This document shows positions 45,158 through 57,224 of a DNA stretch of 64,000 nt, in pieces. The notes under the pieces were generated by a model, which saw only the letters and a program-made list of their open reading frames with translations, searched no databases and was not told the DNA's origin. The DNA lies in NCBI RefSeq assembly GCF_963576675.1, contig NC_088917.1, forward strand, positions 75,874,610-75,938,609. Direction: 5' to 3'. Numbering within the stretch: the stretch's first letter is position 1; each line of letters begins with the position of its first letter. The position numbers were made by a program, and so were the translations under genes. This DNA comes from Euphorbia lathyris. Lineage: Eukaryota > Streptophyta > Magnoliopsida > Malpighiales > Euphorbiaceae.

Positions 45158-46826
45158 GGTCGATTTAGAGACCAGGGTTGCTATTGAGCCATTTTGCCTA
45201 CGGTCGATTTAGAGACCAGGGTTGCTTTTGAGCCATTTTACCTGCGGTCGTGGACCAGGGTTGCTTTTGAGCCATCTGACTCACGGTCGCAGACCGGAGT
45301 TGCTTTTGAGCCATCTGACTCGCGGTCGCAGACCATGGTTGCTTTTGAGCCATCTGACTCACGGTCGCAGACCGGAGTTGCTTTTGAGCCATCTGACTCA
45401 CGGTCGCAGACCGGAGTTGCTTTTGAGCCATCTGACTCACGGTCGCAGACCGGAGTTGCTTTTGAGCCATTTTACCCGCGGTCGTGGACCAGGGTTGCTT
45501 TTGAGCCATCTTACCCGCGGTCGTGGACCAGGGTTGCTTTTGAGCCATCTAACTCACGGTTGCAGACCGGAGTTGATTTTTAGCCATTTTACCCGCGGTC
45601 GTGGACCAGGGTTGCTTTTGAGCCATCTTACCCGCGGTCGTGGACCAGGGTTGCTTTTGAGCCATCTAACTCACGGTCGCAGACCGGAGTTGCTTTTTAG
45701 CCATCTGACTCACGGTCGCAGACCGGAGTTGCTTTTGAGCCATTTTACCCGCGGTCGTGGACCAGGGTTGCTTTTGAGCCATCTTACCCGCGGTCGTGGA
45801 CCAGGGTTGCTTTTGAGCCATCTAACTCACGGTCGCAGACCGGAGTTGCTTTTTAGCCATCTGACTCACGGTCGCAGACCGGAGTTGCTTTTGAGCCATT
45901 TGACTCTCGGTCGCAGACCGAAGTTGCTTTTGAGCCATTTGACTCACGGTCGCGGGCCGGAGTTGCTTTTTAGCCATTTGGCTCACGGTCGCAGACCGGA
46001 GTTGCTTTTTAGCCATTGGACTTACGGTCGCAGACCGGAGTTGCTTTTTAGCCATCTGACTCGTGGTCGCTGACCGGAGTTGCTTTTTAGCCATCTTCAC
46101 CGCAATCTTGAAATAGGGTAGCTGTTTAGCCATTATCCCCGCAATCTTGAAATAGGGTAGCTGTTTAGCCATTATCCCCGCAATCTTGAAATAGGGTAGC
46201 TGTTTAGCCATTATCCCCGCAATCTTGAAATGGGGTAGCTGTTTAGCCGTTATCCCCGCAATCTTGAAATAGGGTAGCTGTTTAGCCATTATCCCCACAA
46301 TCTTGAAATGGGGTAGCTGTTTAGCCATTATCCCCGCAATCTTGAAATAGGGTAGCTGTTTAGCCATTATCCCCGCAATCTTGAAATAGGGTAGCTGTTT
46401 AGCCATTATCCCCGCAATCTTGAAATAGGGTAGCTGTTTAGCCATTATCCCCGCAATCTTGAAATGGGGTAGCTGTTTAGCCATTATCCCCGCAATCTTG
46501 AAATGGGGTAGCTGTTTAGCCATTATCCCCGCAATCTTGAAATAGGGTAGCTGTTTAGCCATTATCTCCGCAATCTTGAAATAGGGTAGCTGTTTAGCCA
46601 TTATCCCCGCAATCTTGAAATGGGGTAGCTGTTTAGCCATTATCCCCGCAATCTTGAAATAGGGTAGCTGTTTAGCCATTATCCCCGCAATCTTGAAATA
46701 GGGTAGCTGTTTAGCCATTCTCCCCGCAGTCACAAATAGGGTAGCTATTTAGCCATTATCCCCGCAATCCTGAAATAGGGTAGCTATTTAGCCATTATCC
46801 CCGTAGTCGTGAATTAGGGTGCAGCC
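45158..46826 (+). repeat. 39-bp satellite array, two sequence families in one phase (about 42 units)
   Basis: About 24 units of family A (core GTTGCTTTTGAGCCAT...CGGTCGCAGACCGGA) run to 46117, and about 18 units of family B (GTAGCTGTTTAGCCATTATCC...CAATCTTGAAATAGG) follow from 46118. Unit starts fall on one 39-bp register from 45299 to 46118 and beyond (46079+39=46118), with a single 1-bp slip near 46735. The families share GCTNTTTAGCCAT. Because 39 is a multiple of 3, several frames stay open on both strands; these repeat proteins are not considered genes. Tandem repeats before the 3' LTR are known for Ogre-type elements. Confidence 0.92.
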
Positions 46827-46995
46827 CGAAGCAGAGTCTGAAGAGGTCAGAGAACAACGCCGGAGCGCGCAGCGCAAAGGTCAGGTATGTTCCCTCCTAC
46901 TCGTTACGTGTCTTTTACTTTTATATGTTTTACATTGCATGTGTACGTTAGCAAAAAAACGTTTTCGAAACACACACATCACTGTCAAAATAGAA
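46827..46995 (+). other. Spacer between satellite array and polypurine tract
   Basis: Unique sequence of about 170 bp; nothing coding. Confidence 0.5.
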
Positions 46996-47008
46996 AAGTA
47001 GGGGCAAC
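46996..47008 (+). promoter_or_regulatory. Polypurine tract of the Ogre-like element
   Basis: AAGTAGGGGCAAC immediately before the 3' LTR start TGTAGACACC at 47009, in the expected priming position. Confidence 0.75.
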
Positions 47009-47994
47009 TGTAGACACCGAGTCGGAGGACCTGTGATGAAAACCTGAAAACAAGACGGTCGAAGCGATTGATTCCGGAAGTTTTGAAAAATATATAAAGA
47101 ATAATAAGCGGAGGAAAATTGACGGCACGGCGCGGGCACGCAACGGCATCCTGCACGCGGACGACGATGGTCGAACGCCCGCTTGACGGCTCGAGACGTG
47201 CGCGCGGCGTCCGTCGGACGCACCGCGAGTGGCACGCTCTCGACGTCCGAGCAATGCCTGGGACCGCTGGCGGTGCACGCCGTCGTGGGCCGTTGAGCGC
47301 ACGCGCTTGGCAGCGTGAGGCGCGCGTTCGGCGGCCGCGACGTGCGAGCGTCTGGCTGCACGGAACGCGCGCTCGGTGGCCACGGAGTGCACGCGTCCGA
47401 CGGCGCGGGGCACGCCCCGAGGGTCGCCGGGCGGGCGCCCAACCACGTCGGGCGAACGCCCAACACGTCGGACGGACGCCCGACGAGGGTTGGGCGCGGG
47501 CGCCCAACCTCGCATTGGGCGCTCGCCCAACGAAAGTTGGGCGATCGCCCAACATTGTTGGGCGGCCGCCCAACCACAATGGGCGACGCCCAAATTTTTT
47601 TGGGCGTCGCCCATTGTTCCAGGATTTGTTTCCCTATATAAGGGCACGGATCCCAAGGTGAAAAGGGAGGCTTTTGGGGGGGGATTTTTGGATAAACTTT
47701 CTCACTCTAAACATTTTTAGAGAGAGAGTGAATTTTTTTGAGAAAAATATTTTTTTTCCTCAAAAATTCCAAATTTCCTAAGTTCAATTTTTTTACTAAA
47801 TTTTCATTAAAAACGGGAGCTCGCGGTTCGTGGAATCAATTGGCTTCGACTGTCAGATACCGAATTAAAGGTATTATCCGAGGACTAGACTCTTTATTTT
47901 ATTTAATTTATTCTCTCCTTCTATTTATTTTTTTTTATGCTATAGTTCTTATTCCTTTAGTTATTTATTTATTTTGTCACGTTTTATTTAGTTA
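47009..47994 (+). repeat. 3' LTR of the Ogre/Tat-like element, first 986 bp
   Basis: Matches the 5' LTR from its first base until TTATTTAGTTAGCG, where the 5' LTR (32580) continues TATTTATTTAATTTTCG but this copy switches to Helitron sequence (AACTGAGAAAAAAATGG). The GC palindrome array (about 47425-47617) has about seven units against three in the 5' LTR, making this part about 87 bp longer. The 19-bp hairpin (47576-47617) and TATA (47635-47642) are kept. Confidence 0.9.
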
Positions 47995-48647
47995 GCGAAC
48001 TGAGAAAAAAATGGTTTTGATCAGCGATGCAAATAACAAAAAGAGTAGAGAAGAAAATAATTACCTTGATAACCACATCTTCAAACTCTCTGTTACACAC
48101 CAGCAGCAAGCACCCAAAGGAAACCAGCGCAAGGAAAAACAAAAACTAAAAAGAAAATAAGAGGAATTCCAATCGATTTTCCCAGAAATGAAAATGCACA
48201 AACCGATTGAGATTGAAGAAATTGCAGATAAAAAAATTGAATGAAAATTCTACAACCTGGTCTTCCTTTTTATTAACTGCTCCTCCGCATGATACATCGC
48301 GTTTAGGGCGAGGAAAACCTCAGTAATCGAGAGGCGAGCCTGTGTGAAGAGAAGAACATGGGTTTTATGGGAGAATTTTTTATCGGAGAAAAATTAGAGA
48401 ACTATAAACGGTTTCCATGATGGAGCGATAATTGCATTATGAAGAATGAACGTGGGCAGAAGAATGAGAGAAGTTAGATAATTTGTAAAAAGTAAACTGT
48501 GTTAAAAGAATGAGAGAATGTGAAGGTTTAAAAAATTGGCACATCAGTAAAGAATGGCTTAAAACATGACACATCAGCATTTTTGTTTTTTTTTTACTAA
48601 GACACATCAGCATTTATAACTACACATTTAGTATATATATAGATAGA
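47995..48647 (-). mobile_element. Helitron 5' end, truncated by the duplication
   Basis: Equivalent to 10151-10805. The 5' terminus TCTATCTATATATATACT is at 48647-48630 on the minus strand. The 3' part, with the CAMTA-like fragment, is missing because the duplication starts inside the element. Confidence 0.85.
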
Positions 48648-50245
48648 TGCTTATTTTGTTAGCACAATACATTTATAAAACTATCACGCACACCATCAAT
48701 CATAGTATAGTATGAGTATCAACCCACATGATGTTTTATAGGTGTATTTGCATTCTATTTAGCTTATGTTTAAGAGGAAAAAGTAACCAAGAATGATTTA
48801 AGAGTTTATAATAAAACCAAACCGAATACACTAAAATCAATAGAAATAACATAATATAAATGAGACACTATATTGGTAAAATGCACGGGATAGATCCTGC
48901 ACAACAGGGGAATAGATCTAGCACTACATCTCACAATGGTTAATTTAAAGCACACCAACAAGGCATCTAAAGAGCATTCTTCCTGCATGTTTATGGTCGA
49001 AGCAGTCCATGTTATGTCTAAGTCATATCTCTATCAATCTTAGACATTCAACCGATTAACAAGCACAGGCGGATAATAAATAGATAATCTCTTACTCATA
49101 TTTATAACCTATCTGGTTCAAGATCATCATCTCTGCCTAACCCATCACTAAACACCTTAAGTTGATGTTCTGATTGAGAACGCTTTCTCTCGAATAGATT
49201 TCTCAATAACATACAACATTATGGTCTATTAATGTTTCATACAACACAACTTAGATATGCATAAACAGATAAATACCCTTATACTGAGATATAGTGCTTA
49301 CCTTCCCCTTTCATTACGATCTATTCCATGTTGATTAGTCCACTCAATCTTCACGATACAAAGATCATAAAGAGCTTGTAGATGGCACATCCCCATACCC
49401 TAGGAATAGCAAACTCGGAGCTTTTAGCTCTCTCAAGAAGACGAAAATGGAAAATAGCAAAATTATATTAAACTAGAAATTGTATCTGAAAATATTGTGG
49501 GTTTGCAAAAGGTCAAAAGTTCCTTATAAATAACCCTGCCCCTTGGTAGGGCAAAAGCAAAAACCTTCCCTTTTAAAAAATTGAGTAATAAAATTGTATC
49601 ACAAATATTTTAGACATGCAGCACAATTTCTAATGTGATTATAAATAAAACAAACCTTTTCACTAGGTATCACCATTCACAGGTTGCCACCTAAAAATCT
49701 TCACAAGCTCCTCTAAAGACTTACTTATCCCCTCGTGCGCAATCCTTACAACTTGGCTGACTTGCTTGTTATGGTAAGCCTTTCCCTTTTGGGTGGATTT
49801 ATCTGTAACAAGTTCTTGGGCCTACAGACTACAATCCATTCGATAAGTTTATGTATTCGATCACATTTGACTCAATAATTCAATTAAGCACAGACTATCT
49901 TCTAGCTCTTATATGCATAGTTTATATTGTATCATCTACTTTGTAATCTTACATGTCAGTTGCATAGCAATTTCTAATGTTGATTGAAAGGTCAGGATAT
50001 AATGCATAAATGTTCAACAGTTGTTTCCAACATGCTCTAACTTATTGTTGTTGGTCTATAGTTGTTACTACTAAGCATGTAATAAAAGGAAATGGACTCC
50101 ATTAGCATGTTTTTATTTATTAAAGTGAAGCCAGTGACTACTTAAAATGAAACCATTACATGGCATTGGCAAGAAGATTTAGGGAGATCTATGCTCACCA
50201 AATGGTCACATCTTTTAGTACAATCCTTAATGCATTTTTCAGGAT
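48648..50245. other. Non-coding spacer, copy 2 of 10806-12411
   Basis: Same content as copy 1 with scattered substitutions. No gene recognised. Confidence 0.45.
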
Positions 50246-50250
50246 GGGCA

Positions 50251-51567
50251 TGTTGGTCTCGTGTAACGTGACAAGATTAGTTCCAAGGGGGGGATAACTA
50301 TTCAAAAAAATTGTCCGTTAAGGCTGACTTTTTCTCTTTAAGAAAAGATTTACACAGCGGTGCTGAGTAGTTTAAGACACAAGTTTAGTCAACTAGTGAC
50401 TAAGTCTGTTTCTTTTCTTGAGTCAGGAGATAGCGCTTAAGTCTATTCCTGAGCTCAGCTTCTCAATGCACTTAACTCAGCGTGAGTTTGTTACTTAGTC
50501 AGTTTTATAGCAAGCAATATATGAAGGAGTTAAGGGTTAGAAATATGTTATTCAGCAGACGTATCCTGGTTCGGCCTCTTCGCCTACGTCCAGTCCCCGA
50601 AGTTCCTTCCGAGCTTTTTGAATCGTCTACTGAGCTCTTTAAAGGTAGAGCACAAAACCTTTTACAATAGCAAGCTGGGTATACAAGAGTACCTTCCTCT
50701 ATTCCTCTACTCACTCCTATTACTACCGTTGAGTACTATAACCGAGTATTCAGCTTCTCCTTTCTATACTTCTAGAAATGATAAGAGTTTGCTTGTCCTA
50801 AACAACAATTGCTAAGACACTTTAGATGACTTGAATCACTCTAGACTTTTACACAGAATTGGAATTTGGTGTAAGGTTTGGTTTTCTTTTCTCACAAAAC
50901 TTCGAATATCAATTTGGTCAGCGTTTCGACTTGATTGAAGATCTGCATCGAATGAAGCATTTGAGTGGTCTATTTATAGTGACACTTGAGGCACCGGTGA
51001 TTTCGAATTTCGAAATAACCGTTGGAGTAAAACGGCTTCCTGTCGGTTTCACCCAGTACGTGCTCAGCGTCCTCGGCCAATCATATTCTTGTATCTTCTA
51101 TCTTCGCCAGTACTCAGCAGCTTTTCGTCAGATGAAAACAGAATGTTCCCACGTTTATGGCAAAGTCTTCCAGACAGCTTTCTGCGTCTTCTGACCTTTA
51201 CCTAAAGTAGAAATACTTTGTCTCCAAGTTTATTCTGTTCTGCCGCTGACTAGTACTTATTGTCGTTCAACTCAGCAACTTCATCTTGAAGCTATTGGTA
51301 GAAGGCATCTTGATCCTTCTTGTTGCTGGGCTTATGTCTTACTTAATATGACGGTGTTTTAGGTCTTCTTGGGTCGTGAGGCTTTGGCTCTCTTTTATGG
51401 GCCTTGGGTCCATTTAGCTAATTGGCTTATTAATCAATTAACTCAACATTGAACAAACACATTAGTATGAATAAATCAAAGTCTTTAAATTTAATGTGTT
51501 AGAATATTTTTATCATTCACATAACTAATTTTGTCAAATCAAAATCATGTGGAAAGGTGTTTCAACA
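50251..51567 (-). mobile_element. Solo copia LTR, copy 2
   Basis: Equivalent to 12417-13733, with the same TGTTG...CAACA ends and GGGCA duplications at 50246-50250 and 51568-51572. A few transitions separate it from copy 1. Confidence 0.92.
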
Positions 51568-51955
51568 GGGCATAACTTGACTCAGTTAATAGTAGCTCAC
51601 TCATTTCTATTATCATAACACACAAAATAAAAATAAAGTATCCAATAATTCTTTTATCCATTTTTCTTAATTCTTAATTAATTGTTTAATAATAAAGAAC
51701 ACAAGTGTGATTTAAACTTTCATATGCCTAACAAAAATATAAACAAAATTTACTATGTAAAAAGTCAATCAAGCTAAACAAAATAACTAAGTTTTAGGAT
51801 CATAAATAGAATTTCCATAATTAGTTTAATCAATTGAGTTTACTAAAATAAGCATTAACATGAGTAGTATTTAATCTCATAGCCATATGATATGATAGTT
51901 TAAATCACAATTATTAATCTTGTCTATCAAATTAATTAAATCAGAATTAAGAAAA

Positions 51956-53393
51956 ATGGATAAAAGAATAATTGGATGCTTTATTTTGTGTGTTATGATA
52001 ATAGCAATGAGTGAGTTGCCAACAACCGAGTCAAGTCTAGCTCATCCAGAAGCATGTATTAACGATTGTACTAGAAGATGTAACCATTTAGCTACCATGG
52101 ATCTTCCTAAAGCTACTTGTCATTCTATGTGTGAAACTGAATGTACCGCTATTAGGCCTCAATCAAGTAAGTTTCTCATTTTATTAATTCGTTTTCATTC
52201 AATTATTTAACTATATACACCGACGTATCTAAGGGTCGGGAGGGTATTTGAGTACCCACTAATTGCCCTAAAACTCTATTCATCATATGTATAAAGTTTT
52301 GATTTTTTTAACATCAAGACATCTGAAAAATTTCAATGGATGTCCATTTTTAGTGGAACACTATTTATCAGTAAATTCTAAATCCGTCTTATATAATATA
52401 AATAAGAATAAGATTTAATTTTATCCGTAAAATTATTTAAAAATTTTTACTTTTAATCCGTCGTACAAAACGACTCAAATTTATCGTTCTTCAAGGAATT
52501 CCAATGCTAATTTTCTTTGGTATTTACTTAAAATGAAAAAATATGAACTAATTTATTATTATTAGAGTGAAATTTTGAGCTTAAATTTATACTTTGGGGA
52601 CCAAATTTGAGTTTGTATGATAAGAATAAAATTGATATTTTCTAATATAATTATGAGTAAATTTGAGCTTTTATCATCATTTTTAAAATACGGTTTTTAT
52701 ATTTTATTTTGTATTTCGATTTCATAATTTTTTATGGGTAAATAATTTATTAGTCCTTACATTTTTACCTAACATAATGTTTAGTTTTCATACTTTAATA
52801 ATACACTATTTAGTCGTTAAGTTTTATGGGTAAATAATTTATTAGTCTTTTATATTTTTACCTAACACAATGTTTAGTTTTCATATTTTAATAATACACT
52901 ATTTAGTCTTCAACATTTGTCCTATTCAACAATCCAGCCCCTTATCAAGGGATTAATATAATAAAAGTTAAAGATTAAATAATATATTATTAAAATAAAA
53001 TGACTACTCACTTAAAAAATGACTAAACTGTATATTAGATAAAAAAAAATATAGTAACTAATAAATTATTTACTTTTGTTTTACTTAACTCTGAACTTAA
53101 TATATGTGCGCTATTAAATTTTTCATTTTTTTGTTATGTGAAATTTATAAATTTTATAATTGGAATATCAATGAAATCTTTTCTTTTTTAATCTCTATCA
53201 CACACTTTTTTTGGAGCAAAGCGTTTGAAAAATGACATATACTTCAATCACATTAAAATGACTTAATTGAATAAATTAAAAACTTAAGACTCATAATATT
53301 GCATATGTGTAAAGTATAAAGCATTTAAAAGTAAAATTATATTCTTACCTTTAATAATTGTATTAACTGTGTTTTTTTTCAGCACTTTCTTAA
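51956..53393 (+). CDS. Secreted cysteine-rich peptide, Ole e 6-like pattern, copy 2
   Basis: CDS inferred as 51956-52166 joined to 53383-53393, with the same GTAAGT donor and TTTCAG acceptor as copy 1. The 73-residue product, including the signal peptide and all six cysteines (CX3CX3C-X12-CX3CX3C), is identical to the 14122 copy, while substitutions lie in the intron and flanks. Both copies carry the same solo LTR about 390 bp upstream and the same intronic MITE (about 52735-53074). Both therefore look functional, giving a recent tandem pair. Dosage rather than new function would be the expected effect, if the duplication is real. Confidence 0.66.
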
Positions 53394-54579
53394 TCATTAA
53401 ATGGAAGAGGAGCTGAGTTGGTACGAGAAGATTGTTAATCAATTCATTGATTAACATTTATAGTTATTTCTATTAATATTGTTTTTTTAATTTCCAAATA
53501 ATTGTTGTACATTATATTTGATTTATATGCATAATGTAATTGCAACACAATTCAAAAATTACGTATTATTTGTAATATCAATTGTGTCCTGATCAAACTC
53601 ATCCTATCGTGTGGATCAAGAGACTATACTATCTAACAATCTGAGCCTGAAGAGACTATACAACTTTCTTCCGCATCTCTGCTCACTATCTAAATGCCTT
53701 TAATAAACCTTTGTCCGTGAATTGCTAGAAGCGCCATTATTTTTACAAAGATTAAGATAATCTAGATAATTTTTCATTTATCTAGAATTGAGGAACCGAT
53801 TATTGGGGAGGAAGATATAATAATATCCCAATAAAATTTATTTAGTTTTTAGAATTATAAATTTTAAAAAAATGAATTGGAGGAGTTAATTATGACATAT
53901 AGATAGTTTTGAGAGAATTTAAAAGATATTCAAAGATGAAAGACTAAACTGAAATTTGGTCAATATTTAGAAATAAAAAGGTCTTGCTCCATCCATCTTT
54001 CTTTATTCATTTGATTTCCTATTCTTCTCCAACTCTAGTGTTCCTCAATTCTTCATCGGTTTTTACGTTCTTTATACTGAAATGAAGCTCTCAACTCCAG
54101 CTACATGTACATGTTATTTTTATTGTGAGATTTTGAGTTTTTAAAAACCGTTTACAGAAAGAAATTTTGTCACTTTTGTTATCATTTCTATTTCTCCATC
54201 CAGTGTTCAATTTTTTACAATTCTAACACTAAAAATGCACGCAAGTGGTCGATTTACCTATGAGTACATTAGTTTTTTTATGTATGCAAGGCGTTTTGAT
54301 GGGTAATCGGAGCAACGTTTGAAAAGTAAGAAATCTACCAAAAGTTCAGTTTTTCGATCGAGTTTGGATGTTTTGAGAGTGGTTTTAGACTAATGGAATA
54401 ATAAGAAATAAAGAGGTATAATTAGTTTCTCAAAATAACTAACTTTCATTTTTCCAGTAGGTGGATCCTGACTACCTGTAATGACAATAACATACAAAAC
54501 TAGTGTAGAAAAGAATATTTTACTAACTCGAGAATATTCTAAATATTCTTTCAGTGTGATGAATTATACAATCCCAATA
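53394..54579. repeat. Peptide-gene 3' region and diverged repeat unit A, copy 2
   Basis: Equivalent to 15560-16745; repeat unit A is at about 53824-54274. No gene. Confidence 0.6.
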
Positions 54580-54584
54580 AATTT

Positions 54585-55590
54585 TAGGCTTAATAGGTAT
54601 CCAGCCCCCTAAACTTGTAACTTTTTTTCACCTGGCCCCCTCAACTTAGGGGACAACCTCTCAACCCCCTTAACTCTCCAAAAACATCACATACAACCCC
54701 TTAAACTTGTAACTTTTTTTCACTTGGCCACCTCAACTTAAGGGACAACCTCTCAACCCCCTTAACTCTCCAAAAATATCACATACAGCCCCTTACACCC
54801 CTATATCCGGTCAAAATATTGACCCATGTAGAAAACGCGCTTGACTATTAACCACACCAATGCCACATGTCATTTTTTTCTTAAATTTTTCCATGTAAAT
54901 CCAGTAAATTACCCATAATTTGGGCATCCGTAAAGTCTTCTTCCTTGATTCGCAGGTTTCCACGAAACCTTAAGTACAACATATTCACCACAAAAACATG
55001 ATTCATGAATACCCACCGTGAAATCGGTTTCAAGAACAACACAAACCCTAACCTAATTAACAAAAAAAAAGAATTATCTCAGAAGAAGAAAGAGGCAAAC
55101 CAGAAGAAGAAGAAGAATAAAAAGCAGAAGGTAGAGGAGGAATAAAGGAGATGAAGGAGATGATACTCACTGTTGAACTTGAATCGGAGACCGATCGGAG
55201 ACAGAAAAGAGGTGAATCGAAGGAATCGGAAAAGAGGAAGGAAGGATTTCTGAGGAGAAGAATGTTAGGGATTTAAGAAGAAAGAGGATTTTTTTACTGT
55301 TTAAGTTTCTAAAGCCAACCTTCACGCGCTTTCTAATGAGTGCACTCCCAATTTATTCCATGTCAGAGCCACGTATGCGCTAAGGGGCTATATGTGATGT
55401 TTTTAGAGAGTTGAAGGGGTTGAGAGGTTGTCCCCTAAGTTGAGGGGGTCAGGTGAAAAAAGTTGCAAGTTTAAGGGGTTGTATGTGATGTTTTTGGAGA
55501 GTTAAGGGGGTTGAGAGGTTGTCCCCTAAGTTGAGGGGGCCAGGTGAAAAAAAGTTACAAGTTTAGGGGGTTGGATACCTATTAAGCCTA
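54585..55590. mobile_element. TIR DNA element, TAGGCTTAAT family, copy 2
   Basis: Equivalent to 16751-17756, with the same termini, AATTT flanks and GRF-like fragment (minus strand 54909-55000). Repeat unit B follows at 55591-55990. Confidence 0.85.
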
Positions 55591-56194
55591 AATTTTATTT
55601 AGTTTCTAGAATTGTAATTTTTTAAAAAATTGAATAGGAAGAGTTAATTATGAATTGTAGATAGTTTCGGGAGAATTTACAAAATATTGAAAGACGAAAG
55701 ACTAAACTGAAATTTGTCCTGTCTTCTCTATTCATTTGATTTCTTATTCTTCTCCAACTCTGATCTTCCTCGATTCTTCACCGTTTTTACGTACTTTATA
55801 CCGAAACGAAGCTCGCAACTTCACCCACAGGTACATGTAATTTTTATTGTGATATTTTGAGTTTTTAAAAATTATTTAGAGGGAGAAAATTTGCCACCTT
55901 TATTATCCTCTCTATTTCTCTACCATGTGTTCAATTAATTTTTTGCATTTTTAACACCAATAATGGACCTAGGATGTCGATTTTTTTGCATATGTCTTCA
56001 ATACTTAATTTATAAAACGATTGAAATGAAAATAAGCAAATCGAAACAAAGTAGACTAGATGCAATTATAGCTCATGAGTTTACAGATACACGGTTTGTG
56101 TCTCCCACCTAAACTAGTTACCATGCAAATTCAAGTTCGATTCTCATTTTCCCAAAAACAAATAACGAAACTTTAACTTCAGATAGAGTATATA

Positions 56195-57224
56195 ATTGTT
56201 GGGATTATAATATCCTAAAACAAACTAAAAATAAAACACGACACAAATTTTTTTTCGGGAATTTTTTTTTCCCAACTCGCCGAGTCAGCTCGGCGAGCTG
56301 GAGGGCAGTAGCCGAGGAAATATTTTTTTCGGCCAGCTGGCTGGCAGAAGGTAGGGAAAAAATATATATATATTTTTAACCCGAACATTGAAAGAGAAGA
56401 AAAAAGAAAATAACGTAAAAGAAAACTAAAGAACTAAACTAAAAGCAAAAATGTATAATCTAAACTTTATTAAAAAAAACTTGAAAAGTTTTATTCAAAC
56501 TTGGGTTGCCTCCCAAGAAGCGCTACGTTATAGTCGGTGATCTCGACGTAGAATTCCCTCCTAAGTGTATGCTTCCATTTGCGTTAGGAATTCAAATTCT
56601 TGAATAAATAATCCCTACCTACAAAACGAATTATCAATTTTAAACAAATTTAATGAAAATAAAGGACAAAATGTAAATCAATTATGAAAAAGTTTAGTTT
56701 GCTCCCTTTTTTATTCTCTAGGTAGATAAAAAAGAATGAAAATTCCTGGACATAGAGCAAACCCGAACCTTTCTAACTTTGGATCCTTCTCCGGATGCTC
56801 AATTTCAACTGATTCCTCAATTAATATTAAAATTGTTGGTTTCTCATAATCAGGGATCAGTTCTTCTTTTTTAACAGAAAAATATATTACCTCCTCAATT
56901 TGACAAACATAACTAGGTTTCTTGTTTTATTCCTCCGCGGTTGAATCAACTAGGATCCTTTTTGTATGCATAAACCTTTAATTGAAGCATACAAGTCACC
57001 ATTTTGATCTTCGTGAGTAGATAGCAAGTCAAGCAAGTGCTTAACGAACACCTTATCGTTTTGAGCCATTTTCTCAAAAAAGAAGAATCATTAGAAATAG
57101 CAATAAAAATTAAAAACAAATACTAGCACGAAAATAATATTCACAAAAAGTGCCTAAACTAACAAATTCGACCTTTGGTTCGATATTGCTGGAAAATAAA
57201 TCCCCAGCAACGATGCCAAAAACT
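56195..57224 (-). mobile_element. Truncated gypsy internal region, copy 2
   Basis: Equivalent to 18361-19390; primer-binding site at 57218-57201 on the minus strand. Confidence 0.6.

Larger units (their letters stand above)
10150..47994. repeat. Tandem segmental duplication, copy 1 (about 37.84 kb)
   Basis: Sequence from 10151 onward recurs from 47995 onward in the same orientation and order: Helitron 5' end, solo LTR, peptide gene, TIR element, nested gypsy LTRs and copia element. The offset is 37,844 bp at the start and 37,834-37,835 bp after small indels. Copy 1 ends inside the 3' LTR of the Ogre-like element. The bases AGCG occur at both parental edges (10150-10153 and 47994-47997), so the junction has 4-bp microhomology. 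Confidence 0.93.
31683..47994 (+). mobile_element. Giant non-autonomous Ogre/Tat-like LTR retrotransposon, 3' LTR cut by duplication junction
   Basis: The 5' LTR is 31683-34587, the primer-binding site 34590-34607, the internal region 34608-47008 and the 3' LTR 47009-47994 (truncated). Both LTRs begin TGTAGACACCGAGTCGGAGG. The internal 12.4 kb encodes only one Gag-like ORF (41694-42503). No protease, RT, RNase H or integrase motif was found on either strand. The rest is repeats. Tat/Ogre affiliation rests on the TGTAGACACC start, the tRNA-Arg-type primer site, long LTRs and 3' tandem repeats. Confidence 0.82.

Noticed and set aside
45194..46733. Repeat-protein frames (13-residue repeats) on both strands
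   Set aside because: A 39-bp tandem unit without stops keeps several frames open automatically. There is no start context or non-repeat domain.
45158..46826. CRISPR-like array
   Set aside because: Units are contiguous without unique spacers, and the DNA is eukaryotic.
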